Made by a program: the position numbers and the translations under genes
The notes under the pieces: model-generated
Database searches by the model: none
Seen by the model: only the letters and a program-made list of their open reading frames with translations
Told to the model about the DNA's origin: nothing
Shown here: positions 32,519 through 41,200 of the stretch, one piece after another
Layout: the number at the start of each line of letters is the position of its first letter
Numbering within the stretch: the stretch's first letter is position 1
NCBI RefSeq assembly: GCF_900115785.1
Contig: NZ_FOYS01000003.1
Location: 62,001 to 126,000 of the forward strand
Reading direction: 5' to 3'
DNA: 64,000 bases
Source of the DNA: Halogeometricum limi
GTDB taxonomy: Archaea; Halobacteriota; Halobacteria; Halobacteriales; Haloferacaceae

Positions 32519-33136
32519 ATGTCTAATCGTCCACGGGAGACGACGGAGGGAAAGACGCTCAGTCGACGCCGTCTGCTGTCCGCGACCGCCGCGGTCGGCA
32601 CCGCGGCGGTGACACCCGCGTTCGTCGGCGGGGCGGCCGCACAGTCGGACTCGACCGAGAACAAAGACACGCCGGTCGCCGTCCAGAACACGGCCCCGAA
32701 GTTCGGTCGAGACGACTACGTCGGGCAGTTCGTGCAGGTGTCGGGCTACGACCGAGAGGCCTCGAAACAGGGCGTCGGAAGCTGTGAGTTCGTGGGAAGC
32801 GACGCGGACATCACGGGCTACGACGCCGAGATGATCGACACGTACAACGACGACCACCGGTCCGAGGAGATAACGATGTTCGCCGTCACCACGGGGACGA
32901 ACGTCCAACCCGGTAAACTGTTCGTCGTCAACGAGCAGTCGCAGTGCTCCGGCGGGTACGTAACGCTCCAGTTAGAGGAAGTCGGGAGCAGCAGCATCGA
33001 GACGCCGGGGCAGAGCGACGGCACCGGCGGGAGTTCCGGGTCGTCCTCGGAGATTCCCGGGTTCGGCGTCCTCGCGGGACTGCTCGGCGTCGGCGCCGCC
33101 GGTGCGGCGGCGGCCCGGTCCGGTTCGGACGACTGA
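32519..33136 (+). CDS. Tat-exported PGF-CTERM surface protein
   Basis: A 205-residue secreted protein. The signal is SRRRLLSATAAVGTAAVTPA (twin arginine; cleavage near GGAAAQS), the mature part has a roughly 110-residue domain starting TPVAVQNTAPKFGRDDYVGQ with two cysteines (GVGSCEFVG and QSQCSGGY), then a Ser/Gly linker. The C-terminus EIPGFGVLAGLLGVGAAG followed by AAAARSGSDD is a PGF-CTERM sorting tail, which an archaeosortase removes and replaces with lipid. It should end up in the S-layer or membrane. No catalytic function seen; a BREX or OB-like fold is possible but unproven. Confidence 0.85.
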   Translation: MSNRPRETTEGKTLSRRRLLSATAAVGTAAVTPAFVGGAAAQSDSTENKDTPVAVQNTAPKFGRDDYVGQFVQVSGYDREASKQGVGSCEFVGSDADITGYDAEMIDTYNDDHRSEEITMFAVTTGTNVQPGKLFVVNEQSQCSGGYVTLQLEEVGSSSIETPGQSDGTGGSSGSSSEIPGFGVLAGLLGVGAAGAAAARSGSDD

Positions 33137-33164
33137 CGCTCGGGTTCGGACGACTCGACTCCCG

Positions 33165-35027
33165 CTATTCGTCCGGGTGGACGAACGCCATCGCCTCGCG
33201 GACGGCGTCGTACCCGCCGATGATGGTGACCCGGTCGCCGCTCTGCAGCGTGTAGTCGGCGCTCGGAACGTTCGACTCGCCGTCGCGGGAGACGAGGGCG
33301 ATGAGACAGCTCTCCGGGAGTTCCGGGCCGATGTCGCGGACCGTCCGTCCGACAATCTCCTCGGAGGTGACCTCTATCTCCTGTACGTCGCCGGAGCGAC
33401 CGAGTTCGCCCATCCAGTTCATCATCACCGGTCGTTCGATGTAGTTGTCGATGGCCTGCGCCGTCGCCGACACCGACGAGATGGTTCGCACGCCGAGTTC
33501 CTCGAAGGCGTCGACGTTGTCGGGGTTGTTCGCCCGGGCGATGATGGTCTCGGGTTGGAACTTCGAACTCGCCAGTTGCGAGACGAGGAGGTTCACGTCG
33601 TCGTCGCCGGTGGCGGCCACGACTATCTTGGCGTTCGCGGCCCCCGCGGACCTGAGAACGTCCGTTTCGGTGCCGTCGCCTTGATGGACGGTGAACCCCG
33701 CGTTGCGGGCCGTCTCGATGACCTCCGGGTTCTGTTCGATGAGCACTACGTTCTCTCCGCGGTCTTCGAGGCGTTCGGCGAGCGCACGGCCCACGTTACC
33801 GCCTCCGATGACGAGTACACGCATTGGGATGACGTCTAAGTATTCTGCAATCTGTCTCGCGAGGCCGCCCTCGAAGACGACGGTCACGAGGATGACGAGG
33901 AAGACGGTGCCGACGAGGGTGTCCGCGGCCTGCGTCAGCCCTTCCGCCCGTAGTTGGATGGCGAACAGCGTCGCGACGGACGCCGGGATGATACCCCGCG
34001 GGCCGCAGAGACTCATGAACCACTTCTCGCCGGTGGTGAACCGGTCGCCCCACGCGGACAGGAACACGAGAAGCGGTCGGAGAACGAGGGCGACGACGAC
34101 GACGACGCCGAGACCCCCGACGCCCAGTCGGAGCAGCGTCCCGAAGTCCAACAGCGCCGCGAGGGCGATGAAGACGAACGAGAGCACGATGAGCGTCACG
34201 TCGCCTTTGAACGCCGAGATGTCCTCTTCGTACGGCACGTCCGCGTTGCCGAGGAGGATTCCCGCGGTGGCGACGGCGGCGATGCCCGCCTCCGTCGCGA
34301 TGAAGTCGGCGGCGCCGTAGGCGACGAGTGCGCCCGCGAGGACGAGCAGACGCGCGTTCTGCGGGGCGTTCCCCGGCGAGAGGTCCACGTAGCGGAGCGC
34401 GTAGACCATCACGGCCGCGACGAGAGCGCCGACGACGACGCCGACGCCGAGTCGTTCGGCGAACAGCGTCAGCAGCGCGCCGGACTCGGTCACGCCCTCG
34501 ACGCTGGCCTCGAAGATGACGACGGCGAGGATGGCGGCGGTCACGTCGTTGACGATGCCCTCGGTTTCTAACGCCGCCTCGACGCGGTCGCGCGCCGGAA
34601 CGACTTCCAGGATGGGCGCGATGACCGTCGGTCCGGTGGCGACCAGCAGTGCGCCGATGAGGAACGCGACGGGCCACGGCGACCCGAGGAGATAGTGGAC
34701 GGCGAGGGCCGTCCCGACGAGCGAGATGGCCGCACCGACGGTGACGAGTCGAATCGTCGCCGCGGGTGCCTCCCGAAGTTTGTCGATTCGGAGGTGGAAC
34801 GCCCCCTCGAAGACGATGATAGCCACCGAGAGGCCGACGATGGCCGACAGACCGCCACCGAACGACTCGGGACCGACGACGCCGAGGACTTCCGGCCCGA
34901 GCAGGATTCCCGACGTGATGAGAAAGAGTACGCTCGGAACCTGGAACCGGTCGGACAGTATCTGCGAGACGACGCCGATTCCGATAATCGCCGCGACGAT
35001 GTAGATCAGATTCGAGCCGGCAGCCAC
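33165..35027 (-). CDS. Cation:proton antiporter (CPA1/NhaP-type) fused to TrkA N and C domains
   Basis: A 620-residue protein. Residues 1 to about 385 hold 12 or so membrane segments with the CPA-type core (SVLFLITSGILLGPEVLGVVG, IVFEGAFHLRIDKLR, and GTVFLVILVTVVFEGG); the polar helix has GPTVIAPIL and the mobile-ion site pattern IVNDVTAAI. From about residue 400 comes an RCK_N domain (MRVLVIGGGNVGRALAERLE, VHQGDGTETDVLRS) and an RCK_C domain (EIVGRTVRDIGPELPES). It would exchange Na+ or K+ for H+, gated by ligand binding to RCK. GTG 35027 is used. Alone, with a promoter in the AT-rich stretch upstream. Confidence 0.9.
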   Translation of the reverse strand: MAAGSNLIYIVAAIIGIGVVSQILSDRFQVPSVLFLITSGILLGPEVLGVVGPESFGGGLSAIVGLSVAIIVFEGAFHLRIDKLREAPAATIRLVTVGAAISLVGTALAVHYLLGSPWPVAFLIGALLVATGPTVIAPILEVVPARDRVEAALETEGIVNDVTAAILAVVIFEASVEGVTESGALLTLFAERLGVGVVVGALVAAVMVYALRYVDLSPGNAPQNARLLVLAGALVAYGAADFIATEAGIAAVATAGILLGNADVPYEEDISAFKGDVTLIVLSFVFIALAALLDFGTLLRLGVGGLGVVVVVALVLRPLLVFLSAWGDRFTTGEKWFMSLCGPRGIIPASVATLFAIQLRAEGLTQAADTLVGTVFLVILVTVVFEGGLARQIAEYLDVIPMRVLVIGGGNVGRALAERLEDRGENVVLIEQNPEVIETARNAGFTVHQGDGTETDVLRSAGAANAKIVVAATGDDDVNLLVSQLASSKFQPETIIARANNPDNVDAFEELGVRTISSVSATAQAIDNYIERPVMMNWMGELGRSGDVQEIEVTSEEIVGRTVRDIGPELPESCLIALVSRDGESNVPSADYTLQSGDRVTIIGGYDAVREAMAFVHPDE

Positions 35028-35408
35028 TCTAACACCTCCATGTAGCCCCGTCGATGTGACGAACGGGTATAAAATCACACGTTTTAGACGGTGTCCGTCG
35101 AAATAAAACGAAACGTATGTCTTCAAAAGTCTAAAATAATAAAGTATACATAGAATAGCACGAATTATTTAGCAAAGACTTGTTTGTCTAGCAGATATTT
35201 CTGTTCGAGCGTCCGCCAGCGGTCCGTAACCGTCTCTCGGACCGTGGCCACGACACTCGAACTGCGTCCACTGCGCTCGACCCGCGGCCACAACTCATGA
35301 CTCGGTGGCGCGCGTAATCGCGCTCACACCACGGCGAACGAATCGAGCGCGGGAACGCGCTCTCGACGGACCGCGCGGACCGACGACGGACGAGACGAGA
35401 GAGAGTTC
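35028..35408. other. AT-rich intergenic region between divergent antiporter and rhodanese-MBL genes
   Basis: About 380 bases. 35068-35200 is strikingly AT-rich (several TATAAAAT, AATAATAAAG and TATACATAGAATAG-like strings), unlike the rest of the window, and probably carries the antiporter promoter and perhaps a regulator site. 35205-35408 is GC-rich with no gene recognised; short repeats of GACCG and GACGG occur before ATG 35409. No RNA fold stands out. Confidence 0.45.
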
Positions 35409-36557
35409 ATGGTAGACACGATAACCGCGGAACGACTCGCGGAGAAGACCGACGCAGACGAACAGTTCGCGCTCATCGACACGCGCCCCGAAGAGAGCTT
35501 CGAGGCCTGGCACGTGCGCGACGCGATGAACGTCCCGTACGACCCCGCCGAAGGGCTGAGCGAGACGCGGTGGGACGAAGTGAGTGCGCTGGTAGACGGC
35601 CGACCGGTCGTCACCATCTGCGGCAAGGGCCTGACGTCGACGTCGTTCGCGTTCGCTCTCGACGACCACGGCTACGACGACGTCTCGGCCGTCACCGGCG
35701 GGATGGAAGCGTGGAGCAAACTCTACGAAGTCGTCCCCATCGAGACGGCGAGCGAGGACCTCGTCGTCCGGCAGGTCCAGCGCCGAGCGAAGGGCTGTCT
35801 CGGATACGTCGTCGGCTCGAAAGCGGCGAACGAGGCCGTCGTGGTCGACGCGACCAGACAGACCGACCGGTTCAAAGTCGCCGCACAGGACGCCGGACTC
35901 TCGATAACGGGCGTCCTCGACACGCACGTCCACGCCGACCACATCTCGGGCAGTCCGTCGCTCGCCGAGGACGTCGGCGTCCCCTACTACCTCCCCGAAG
36001 CGGCCAGCGAACGCGGCGTCGAGTACGAGTACGACGCGCTGGCGGACGGCGACGTCGTCGCGGTGGGCGACGTCGAAATCGAGGCGCTCCACACGCCGGG
36101 CCACACCTCCGAGATGACGAACTACCTCGTCGACGGCGAACTACTCCTGACGGGCGATACGCTGTTCGTCGACTCGGTGGGACGGACCGAACTCCAGTTC
36201 GGCGAGGAGGACGCCTCGTCCGGGGCCGAACTGCTGTACGACTCCCTGCACGAGACGATTTTGGACCTCCCGGACGACACGACGATTCTGCCGGGTCACC
36301 TCACGGTCACGAGCGACGGACGCTACGAGAACGGGTCGCCGGGCGAACCGCTCCGGACCCGTCTCGGCGACTTACGCGACGAACTCGACCTGCTCGGACT
36401 CGACCGCGAGGCGTTCGTCGAGCGGTTGACCGAAGACACCCCGGAGAAACCGCCGAACTACGAGACGGTCATCGCCATCAACACCGGCAGAGCGACCGTC
36501 GACGACGAGGGCGAGGCGACGGAACTCGAACTGGGACCGAACAACTGCGCCGCCTAG
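35409..36557 (+). CDS. Rhodanese and metallo-beta-lactamase fusion, persulfide dioxygenase-like
   Basis: A 382-residue enzyme. The N-terminal rhodanese domain (about 1-115) has LIDTRPEESFEAWHVRDAMNVP in two runs and active Cys C71 in VVTICGKGLTSTS. The MBL domain follows with H173-x-H175-x-D177-H178 in DTHVHADHISG, HTPGHTSEM, LTGDTLFVDSVGR and ILPGHLTVTSDG, typical of the ETHE1/glyoxalase II branch. In persulfide dioxygenases glutathione-like persulfide is oxidised; rhodanese moves the sulfur. Domain order rhodanese first is less usual than MBL first. No redox partner is adjacent. Start ATG 35409. Confidence 0.87.
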   Translation: MVDTITAERLAEKTDADEQFALIDTRPEESFEAWHVRDAMNVPYDPAEGLSETRWDEVSALVDGRPVVTICGKGLTSTSFAFALDDHGYDDVSAVTGGMEAWSKLYEVVPIETASEDLVVRQVQRRAKGCLGYVVGSKAANEAVVVDATRQTDRFKVAAQDAGLSITGVLDTHVHADHISGSPSLAEDVGVPYYLPEAASERGVEYEYDALADGDVVAVGDVEIEALHTPGHTSEMTNYLVDGELLLTGDTLFVDSVGRTELQFGEEDASSGAELLYDSLHETILDLPDDTTILPGHLTVTSDGRYENGSPGEPLRTRLGDLRDELDLLGLDREAFVERLTEDTPEKPPNYETVIAINTGRATVDDEGEATELELGPNNCAA

Positions 36558-36618
36558 CGGACGCGGGCCGCTCTCCGCCCGTCGGGCGACGTCTGGGTCC
36601 GCGGATTCGGCGAGCGAC

Positions 36619-38607
36619 TCAGTTCTTCGTCGTCGTCCGCTCTGCGTCGTTCTCGTAGAGGAGGTTCACCTGGTCCGCGTACCGGTCGAGGATGTTGCGG
36701 CGTTTCTTCTTCATCGTCGGCGTCATCAGGTCGTTCTCCTCGGTGAAGTCCTCGGGGACGAGGCGGAACTGCTTTATCTGCTCGTACGACTCGAAGTTCT
36801 CGTTGACGCGGTCTATCTCCGTTTGGATTCGCTCGCGTACTCTGTCGTCCCGGCAGACGCCGCGCAGGTCCTCGGGGAGGTCGTACCCTTCCCGGTCGGC
36901 CCACTCGCGGAGGCCGTCGAAGTTGGGGACGACGAGCGCCGAGACGAACTTCTTCCCGTCGCCGAGCACCATGCACTGTTCGACGACGTCGCTGGCCGCG
37001 AACGCGTCTTCGATGGGGCCGGGTGCGACGTTCTTGCCCGTCGAGAGGACGAGAATCTGCTTGGCCCGTTCGCGGAACGAGATGTAGCCGTCGGGGCGGA
37101 GTTCCACCACGTCGCCCGTGCGGAACCACCCGTCCTCCGTGAACGCCGCCGCCGTCTCGTCCGGGCGGTTCCAGTAGCCCTGCGAGACGTTCGGCCCCTT
37201 CACGAGGAGTTCGCCGACGTCGCCCCCGGCCTCGCCCGCCACGTCGCCCGCGACGGTGTCGTCGAGTCGTATCTCGACGTCCGTGATGGGCGGTCCGATG
37301 GTTCCGATTTTCGGTTCTTCGGGTGGGTTGACGGCGACGACGGGCGACGTCTCGGTGAGACCGTACCCCTCGTAGATGGGCAGTCCCATCCCGTGGTAGA
37401 GCGCGCAGAGTTCCGCCGAGAGGCTACCGCCGCCGCTGATGAAGAAGTCGATGCGGCCGCCGAGCGCTTCGCGGACCTGTTCGAAGACGAGTCGGTCCGC
37501 GAGCCGGTGCTTCGCCGTGAGCACCGCGCCGGGGGCGTCGGTGGTGTGGTAGTCCCGGCCGACGCCGACGGCCCACTCGAAGATGCGCTGTTTCACCGGC
37601 GACTCGCTGGCCTGCGTCCGAATGGCGTCGTACAGTTTCTCGTACACCCGCGGGACGCTCGTCCCGACGGTCGGTCGGACGAGTTGGAAGTCCTCGCGGA
37701 GCGTGTCGGGGCTCTCGGCGTAGGCGACGCACGCGCCCGCGGCGAACATCAGGAAGTGCCCGGCGAGTCGTTCGAAGACGTGCGCGAGGGGGAGAAACGA
37801 CAGCGTCGTCGACCCGGGGCCGATGGCGGGCGTGTCGCCTTTGTCCGGCCGCGGGCCGAACCGCTTGTAACACTGGTTCACGTTCGACCGGAAGTTGCCG
37901 TGCGTGAGTTGGACCCCCTTCGGTTGTCCGGTCGTCCCGGACGTGTAGATGAGCGAGGCGAGTTCGTCCATCTCGGGTTCGTCGACCCACGTCTGGTAGG
38001 CCGCCTCGTCGAACGCGGCCGCGCCCAACTCGTGGACGTCGCCGAGCGTGTAGATATCGTCTCTGTCGCGGACGGCCCCGCCCATCCCGCTGCCGTCCGC
38101 CGGGTCGTCCAGGACGACGACGAACGAGAGGTCCAACTCGTCTTCGACGGCGAGAACGCGCCCGAGGAGTTCCGCGTTCTCCACGACGACGCCCGTCGCG
38201 TCCGGGTCCGAGAGGAGGTACTCCACCTGCCGTTCGGACGACGAGGTGTAGACGGTGGTGACGACGCCGCCCGCCGCGAGGAGGGCGAAGTCGCACTGCG
38301 CCCACTCCATCCGGGTGTGCGAGAACAGTCCGACTCGGGTGCCGTCCGCGACGCCGAGTTCTCGAAAGCCCGCGGTGAGGTTGCGCACGACGTCTCGCAT
38401 CTCGCCGTAACTCAGCGCCGCGTAGTCGTTCGCCGGTGCGGCGGGAACGGCACCCGTACTCACGAGCGACCGGTCGTACAGACCGCCTTTGTACCGTTGG
38501 GCGGGCCGTTCGGTGTTCCGTGCCGCGCTGTCCTCGAACATCCTCGCCAGTGTCGTGTCGCCGACGACGTCGTCCGCGAACGTCGTCTCGGCGTCCCGCC
38601 AGTCCAT
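36619..38607 (-). CDS. Long-chain acyl-CoA synthetase (AMP-forming)
   Basis: A 662-residue member of the ANL adenylating superfamily that activates fatty acids with ATP and CoA. The P-loop is LIYTSGTTGQPKGVQLTHGN, the AMP motif YEGYGLTETSPVVAVN, and WFRTGDVVELRPDGYISFRER and LSTGKNVAPGPIEDAFA cover the hinge and C-domain. All usual motifs are present. Resembles FadD15-type long-chain ligases. ATG 38607 is taken because it sits about 27 bases after the TATA box at 38629-38638; ATG 38619 is alternative. A thiolase lies 5 kb away; together they suggest fatty-acid use. Confidence 0.93.
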   Translation of the reverse strand: MDWRDAETTFADDVVGDTTLARMFEDSAARNTERPAQRYKGGLYDRSLVSTGAVPAAPANDYAALSYGEMRDVVRNLTAGFRELGVADGTRVGLFSHTRMEWAQCDFALLAAGGVVTTVYTSSSERQVEYLLSDPDATGVVVENAELLGRVLAVEDELDLSFVVVLDDPADGSGMGGAVRDRDDIYTLGDVHELGAAAFDEAAYQTWVDEPEMDELASLIYTSGTTGQPKGVQLTHGNFRSNVNQCYKRFGPRPDKGDTPAIGPGSTTLSFLPLAHVFERLAGHFLMFAAGACVAYAESPDTLREDFQLVRPTVGTSVPRVYEKLYDAIRTQASESPVKQRIFEWAVGVGRDYHTTDAPGAVLTAKHRLADRLVFEQVREALGGRIDFFISGGGSLSAELCALYHGMGLPIYEGYGLTETSPVVAVNPPEEPKIGTIGPPITDVEIRLDDTVAGDVAGEAGGDVGELLVKGPNVSQGYWNRPDETAAAFTEDGWFRTGDVVELRPDGYISFRERAKQILVLSTGKNVAPGPIEDAFAASDVVEQCMVLGDGKKFVSALVVPNFDGLREWADREGYDLPEDLRGVCRDDRVRERIQTEIDRVNENFESYEQIKQFRLVPEDFTEENDLMTPTMKKKRRNILDRYADQVNLLYENDAERTTTKN

Positions 38608-38628
38608 ACTCGAATACATTCGTTCACA

Positions 38629-38638
38629 ATTTAAAAGA
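38629..38638 (-). promoter_or_regulatory. TATA box of the acyl-CoA synthetase gene
   Basis: On the minus strand TCTTTTAAAT, 22-31 bases before ATG 38607, a clear leaderless promoter. Confidence 0.65.
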
Positions 38639-38897
38639 ATGTACGTTCGGAGACGGGTCGCGATTCGCCCGTCTGTGCTCGGTCGATGGAGACGGGACCA
38701 CGTGACGTGCCGACCCTGGACCACAGAACTCTCTGAAAGTCGATGATATCTTCTCGACCGGCACCCGACGACGGCCGTTCAGGGTTCCGGATTTTCCACT
38801 ACGACCCGGGAAAAGTGCCGAAAGCGCCGTCGAAACCGACCAGGCGGTGGGTTGAAGCACCCCGTCGTCGTAGTGTAACTTAGTAGAGGTGTGAGAG

Positions 38898-39311
38898 ATG
38901 GTAGACGACGGTGACCCTCCGAAACAACTGACGGCGCTCGACACCGAGGTGTGGAACGACGTCGACGACGCCCCGTCGACGGACGCCCTGTTTCGCGCCC
39001 TCGCGAACCGGCACCGGCGGCGCGTCCTCTGGTATCTCGTCGACGACTCGGAGACGACCATCGCCGAGTTGGCCGACGCCCTCGTCGGGTGGGAAGCGTC
39101 CGACAACGTCATCGTCGGGCCGGAGGCCAGACGCCGCGTGTACGTCTCGCTTCACCACCACCACCTGCCGATGCTCTCGCAGGCGGACCTTCTCACCTAC
39201 GACGCCGACAGTGGGGCCGTGCGACTCACGACGTCCTCGAAACCCGTCGAAGACGTGATTCGATTCAGCCACCGCTACGAGCACGCGCTCGCCCGACGAG
39301 ACGAGCGATGA
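38898..39311 (+). CDS. Winged-helix DNA-binding protein, haloarchaeal (DUF7344-like)
   Basis: A 137-residue protein. The core LFRALANRHRRRVLWYLVDDS then TTIAELADAL is an ArsR/MarR-like winged helix (about residues 32-62), followed by RRRVYVSLHHHHLPMLSQADLLTYD, which forms recognition helix and wing. The C-terminal part is short and acidic. Family members in haloarchaea are many and mostly uncharacterised regulators. The DICT protein starts 28 bases downstream on the same strand, so both may form a sensor and regulator unit. Confidence 0.82.
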   Translation: MVDDGDPPKQLTALDTEVWNDVDDAPSTDALFRALANRHRRRVLWYLVDDSETTIAELADALVGWEASDNVIVGPEARRRVYVSLHHHHLPMLSQADLLTYDADSGAVRLTTSSKPVEDVIRFSHRYEHALARRDER

Positions 39312-39339
39312 CCCGCCCTGACGAAGCGGTGGTGCCGCC

Positions 39340-40137
39340 GTGACGGCGGCGGCGTCGCTCCGAACGGTGCTGGACGAGGCGAGGCGACGCCGGAAGTCGC
39401 TGGTCTACTACGCGTCGACTGCCGACGAGTTCGTGGAGCAGTTCGACGCGCGGAACGTCGAGGTTCGGTTTCGCGAGTCTCCGCCGTTGGGGCCCGAACC
39501 GTTCGCAGTGATTCGCGACGACGGCGACGACGGCGAGGTTCGCGGCGTCGTCCCCGTCGCCACGCTTCGAGCGTTCGTCGAAGGGCCGCGCCTCCCGGAC
39601 GACGGGACGCGGCGTCTCACTCCCGAGTACCGGGCCGTCCTCGAACTCCTCGACGACACCGTGTTCGCGTCGCTGGACCGCCGCCAGTTGCTCCTCACCT
39701 CGCGCGAGTTCGAGGACCGCGCGTGGCGCGTCGGCTACGGGACGCTTCACGTCGGATTTCAGACTCCGGCCGCCTTTCGCGCCCAAGCGTCGACGTACCG
39801 GCGACTGGCCGGCGGGTCCGCTCTCGACGTGCACGTCTACCTCGTGGCTAACGACGAGACGGACGACGAGGCGAACGAGATTCCGTCGATTCCGGGCGTC
39901 ACCGTCCACACCGAACCCGCGAGCGAGATTCGGCCGTACTGGTTCCTGGTGTTCGACGGCGGCGGCACCACCGACCAGCAGTTCGCTCTCGTCGCCGAGG
40001 ACCGAGACGACGGCACGTTCTACGGTGCGTGGACGTACGACCCGAGTCTGGTCGCGACGGCGCTCGGACGACTCCCTACACCCGGCGACGACTTCGGTTC
40101 GGCGGACGACTTCGGTTCAACCGACGGGACGCGGTAG
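39340..40137 (+). CDS. DICT-domain sensory protein
   Basis: A 265-residue cytoplasmic protein. LRTVLDEARRRRKSLVYYAS starts it, and GTLHVGFQTPAAFRAQASTYRRL with LDVHVYLVANDE is the DICT sensory core (GGDEF-like fold found next to light or redox sensors). No output domain; the C-terminus has a short repeat DDFGSADDFGSTD. It probably modulates the winged-helix protein just upstream. Start GTG 39340. Confidence 0.82.
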   Translation: MTAAASLRTVLDEARRRRKSLVYYASTADEFVEQFDARNVEVRFRESPPLGPEPFAVIRDDGDDGEVRGVVPVATLRAFVEGPRLPDDGTRRLTPEYRAVLELLDDTVFASLDRRQLLLTSREFEDRAWRVGYGTLHVGFQTPAAFRAQASTYRRLAGGSALDVHVYLVANDETDDEANEIPSIPGVTVHTEPASEIRPYWFLVFDGGGTTDQQFALVAEDRDDGTFYGAWTYDPSLVATALGRLPTPGDDFGSADDFGSTDGTR

Positions 40138-40146
40138 CAACGCCTC

Positions 40147-41061
40147 TCACTCCTGATTCGCCTTCCAGTCGAGGTAGCCGAGGACGCCGCGAGCGTTCAG
40201 CTTCTCTTCTTCCGTCGCTTTCCGTTCGCCCCACACGCTCACCATCTGCGTGTTGTCCGCGAAGTGCTGGGCGACGGCATCGTCGTCGCCGAGTTCCTCG
40301 CGTTTCTGTCGGACGGCTTCGACCCACTCGACGAGCGTCCGCTTGTACGACTCCATCAACTCCTCGTCGTACTCGCGGGGACCGAAGTGGCCGAAGCAGA
40401 GTATCTCCGGGTCGATGTCTTCGATGGTCCGCACGTCGTCGAGCGACTTCTCCAGGTCGAACTGCGACGGCGGTGACGTCGGCCGAATCTCGCCCGTCTG
40501 CGGGACGTAGATGCCCGCGGCGTCGCCGGTGAACAACACGTCGTCTTTCGAGTCGTGGAACATCGTCTGGTGGGGGGCGTGTCCCGGTGCCTCGACGACC
40601 GACAGCGACCGGTCGCCCAGCGGTATCTCGTCGCCGTCCACGAGCGGTTCGATTCGGTGCTGGGGGACGGGTTTCGGGTCGGCGTAGTACTCCCACTGGA
40701 TGCCGACGGCGGCCTTCGTCCCCTCGACGAGTCGTTCGGGGTCGACGAGGTGCGGGACGCCTATCTTGTGCGTGAACACCTTCGCGTTCGGACACGCCTC
40801 GGCGAGGTGACCCGCCCCGCCCGCGTGGTCGAGGTGGATGTGCGTCGGCAGGAGGTACCTCACGTCTTCGCGGGCGACGTCGAGTTCGTCCAGGGCGTCC
40901 AGGAGATACTCGTGGTTCGTCCCGAGACCCGTGTCGACGAACGTCGGTCGCTCGGCGTCGAGGAAGTAGACGGCACCGTACTTCTCCGTCCCGTACGCGC
41001 CGACGTCGATGCAGTAGACGTCGTCTGTTCCGGGGACTCTCGTCACGTCACCGATGGTCAT
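40147..41061 (-). CDS. MBL-fold metallo-hydrolase
   Basis: A 304-residue hydrolase of the metallo-beta-lactamase fold. PTHIHLDHAGGAGHLAEACP gives the H-x-H-x-D-H motif (about residues 74-79), VEAPGHAPHQTMFH and VLFTGDAAGIYVP the other ligands. The last third is helical with acid-basic alternation. Resembles haloarchaeal RomA/glyoxalase-II-like proteins with unknown substrate. Start ATG 41061. Convergent with the DICT protein gene. Confidence 0.85.
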   Translation of the reverse strand: MTIGDVTRVPGTDDVYCIDVGAYGTEKYGAVYFLDAERPTFVDTGLGTNHEYLLDALDELDVAREDVRYLLPTHIHLDHAGGAGHLAEACPNAKVFTHKIGVPHLVDPERLVEGTKAAVGIQWEYYADPKPVPQHRIEPLVDGDEIPLGDRSLSVVEAPGHAPHQTMFHDSKDDVLFTGDAAGIYVPQTGEIRPTSPPSQFDLEKSLDDVRTIEDIDPEILCFGHFGPREYDEELMESYKRTLVEWVEAVRQKREELGDDDAVAQHFADNTQMVSVWGERKATEEEKLNARGVLGYLDWKANQE

Positions 41062-41200
41062 GGCGGATGCGCGACGCCCGCGGTGAAAAGCGTTCGGACG
41101 GCGGTCGTCGGCGTTCGGACGGCAGTCGTCACTGGACGGGTCCGAGACCGGTTCACGGGGATGCGACACGGTTTTGCCGCATCCCTCTGAATCGAGACGT

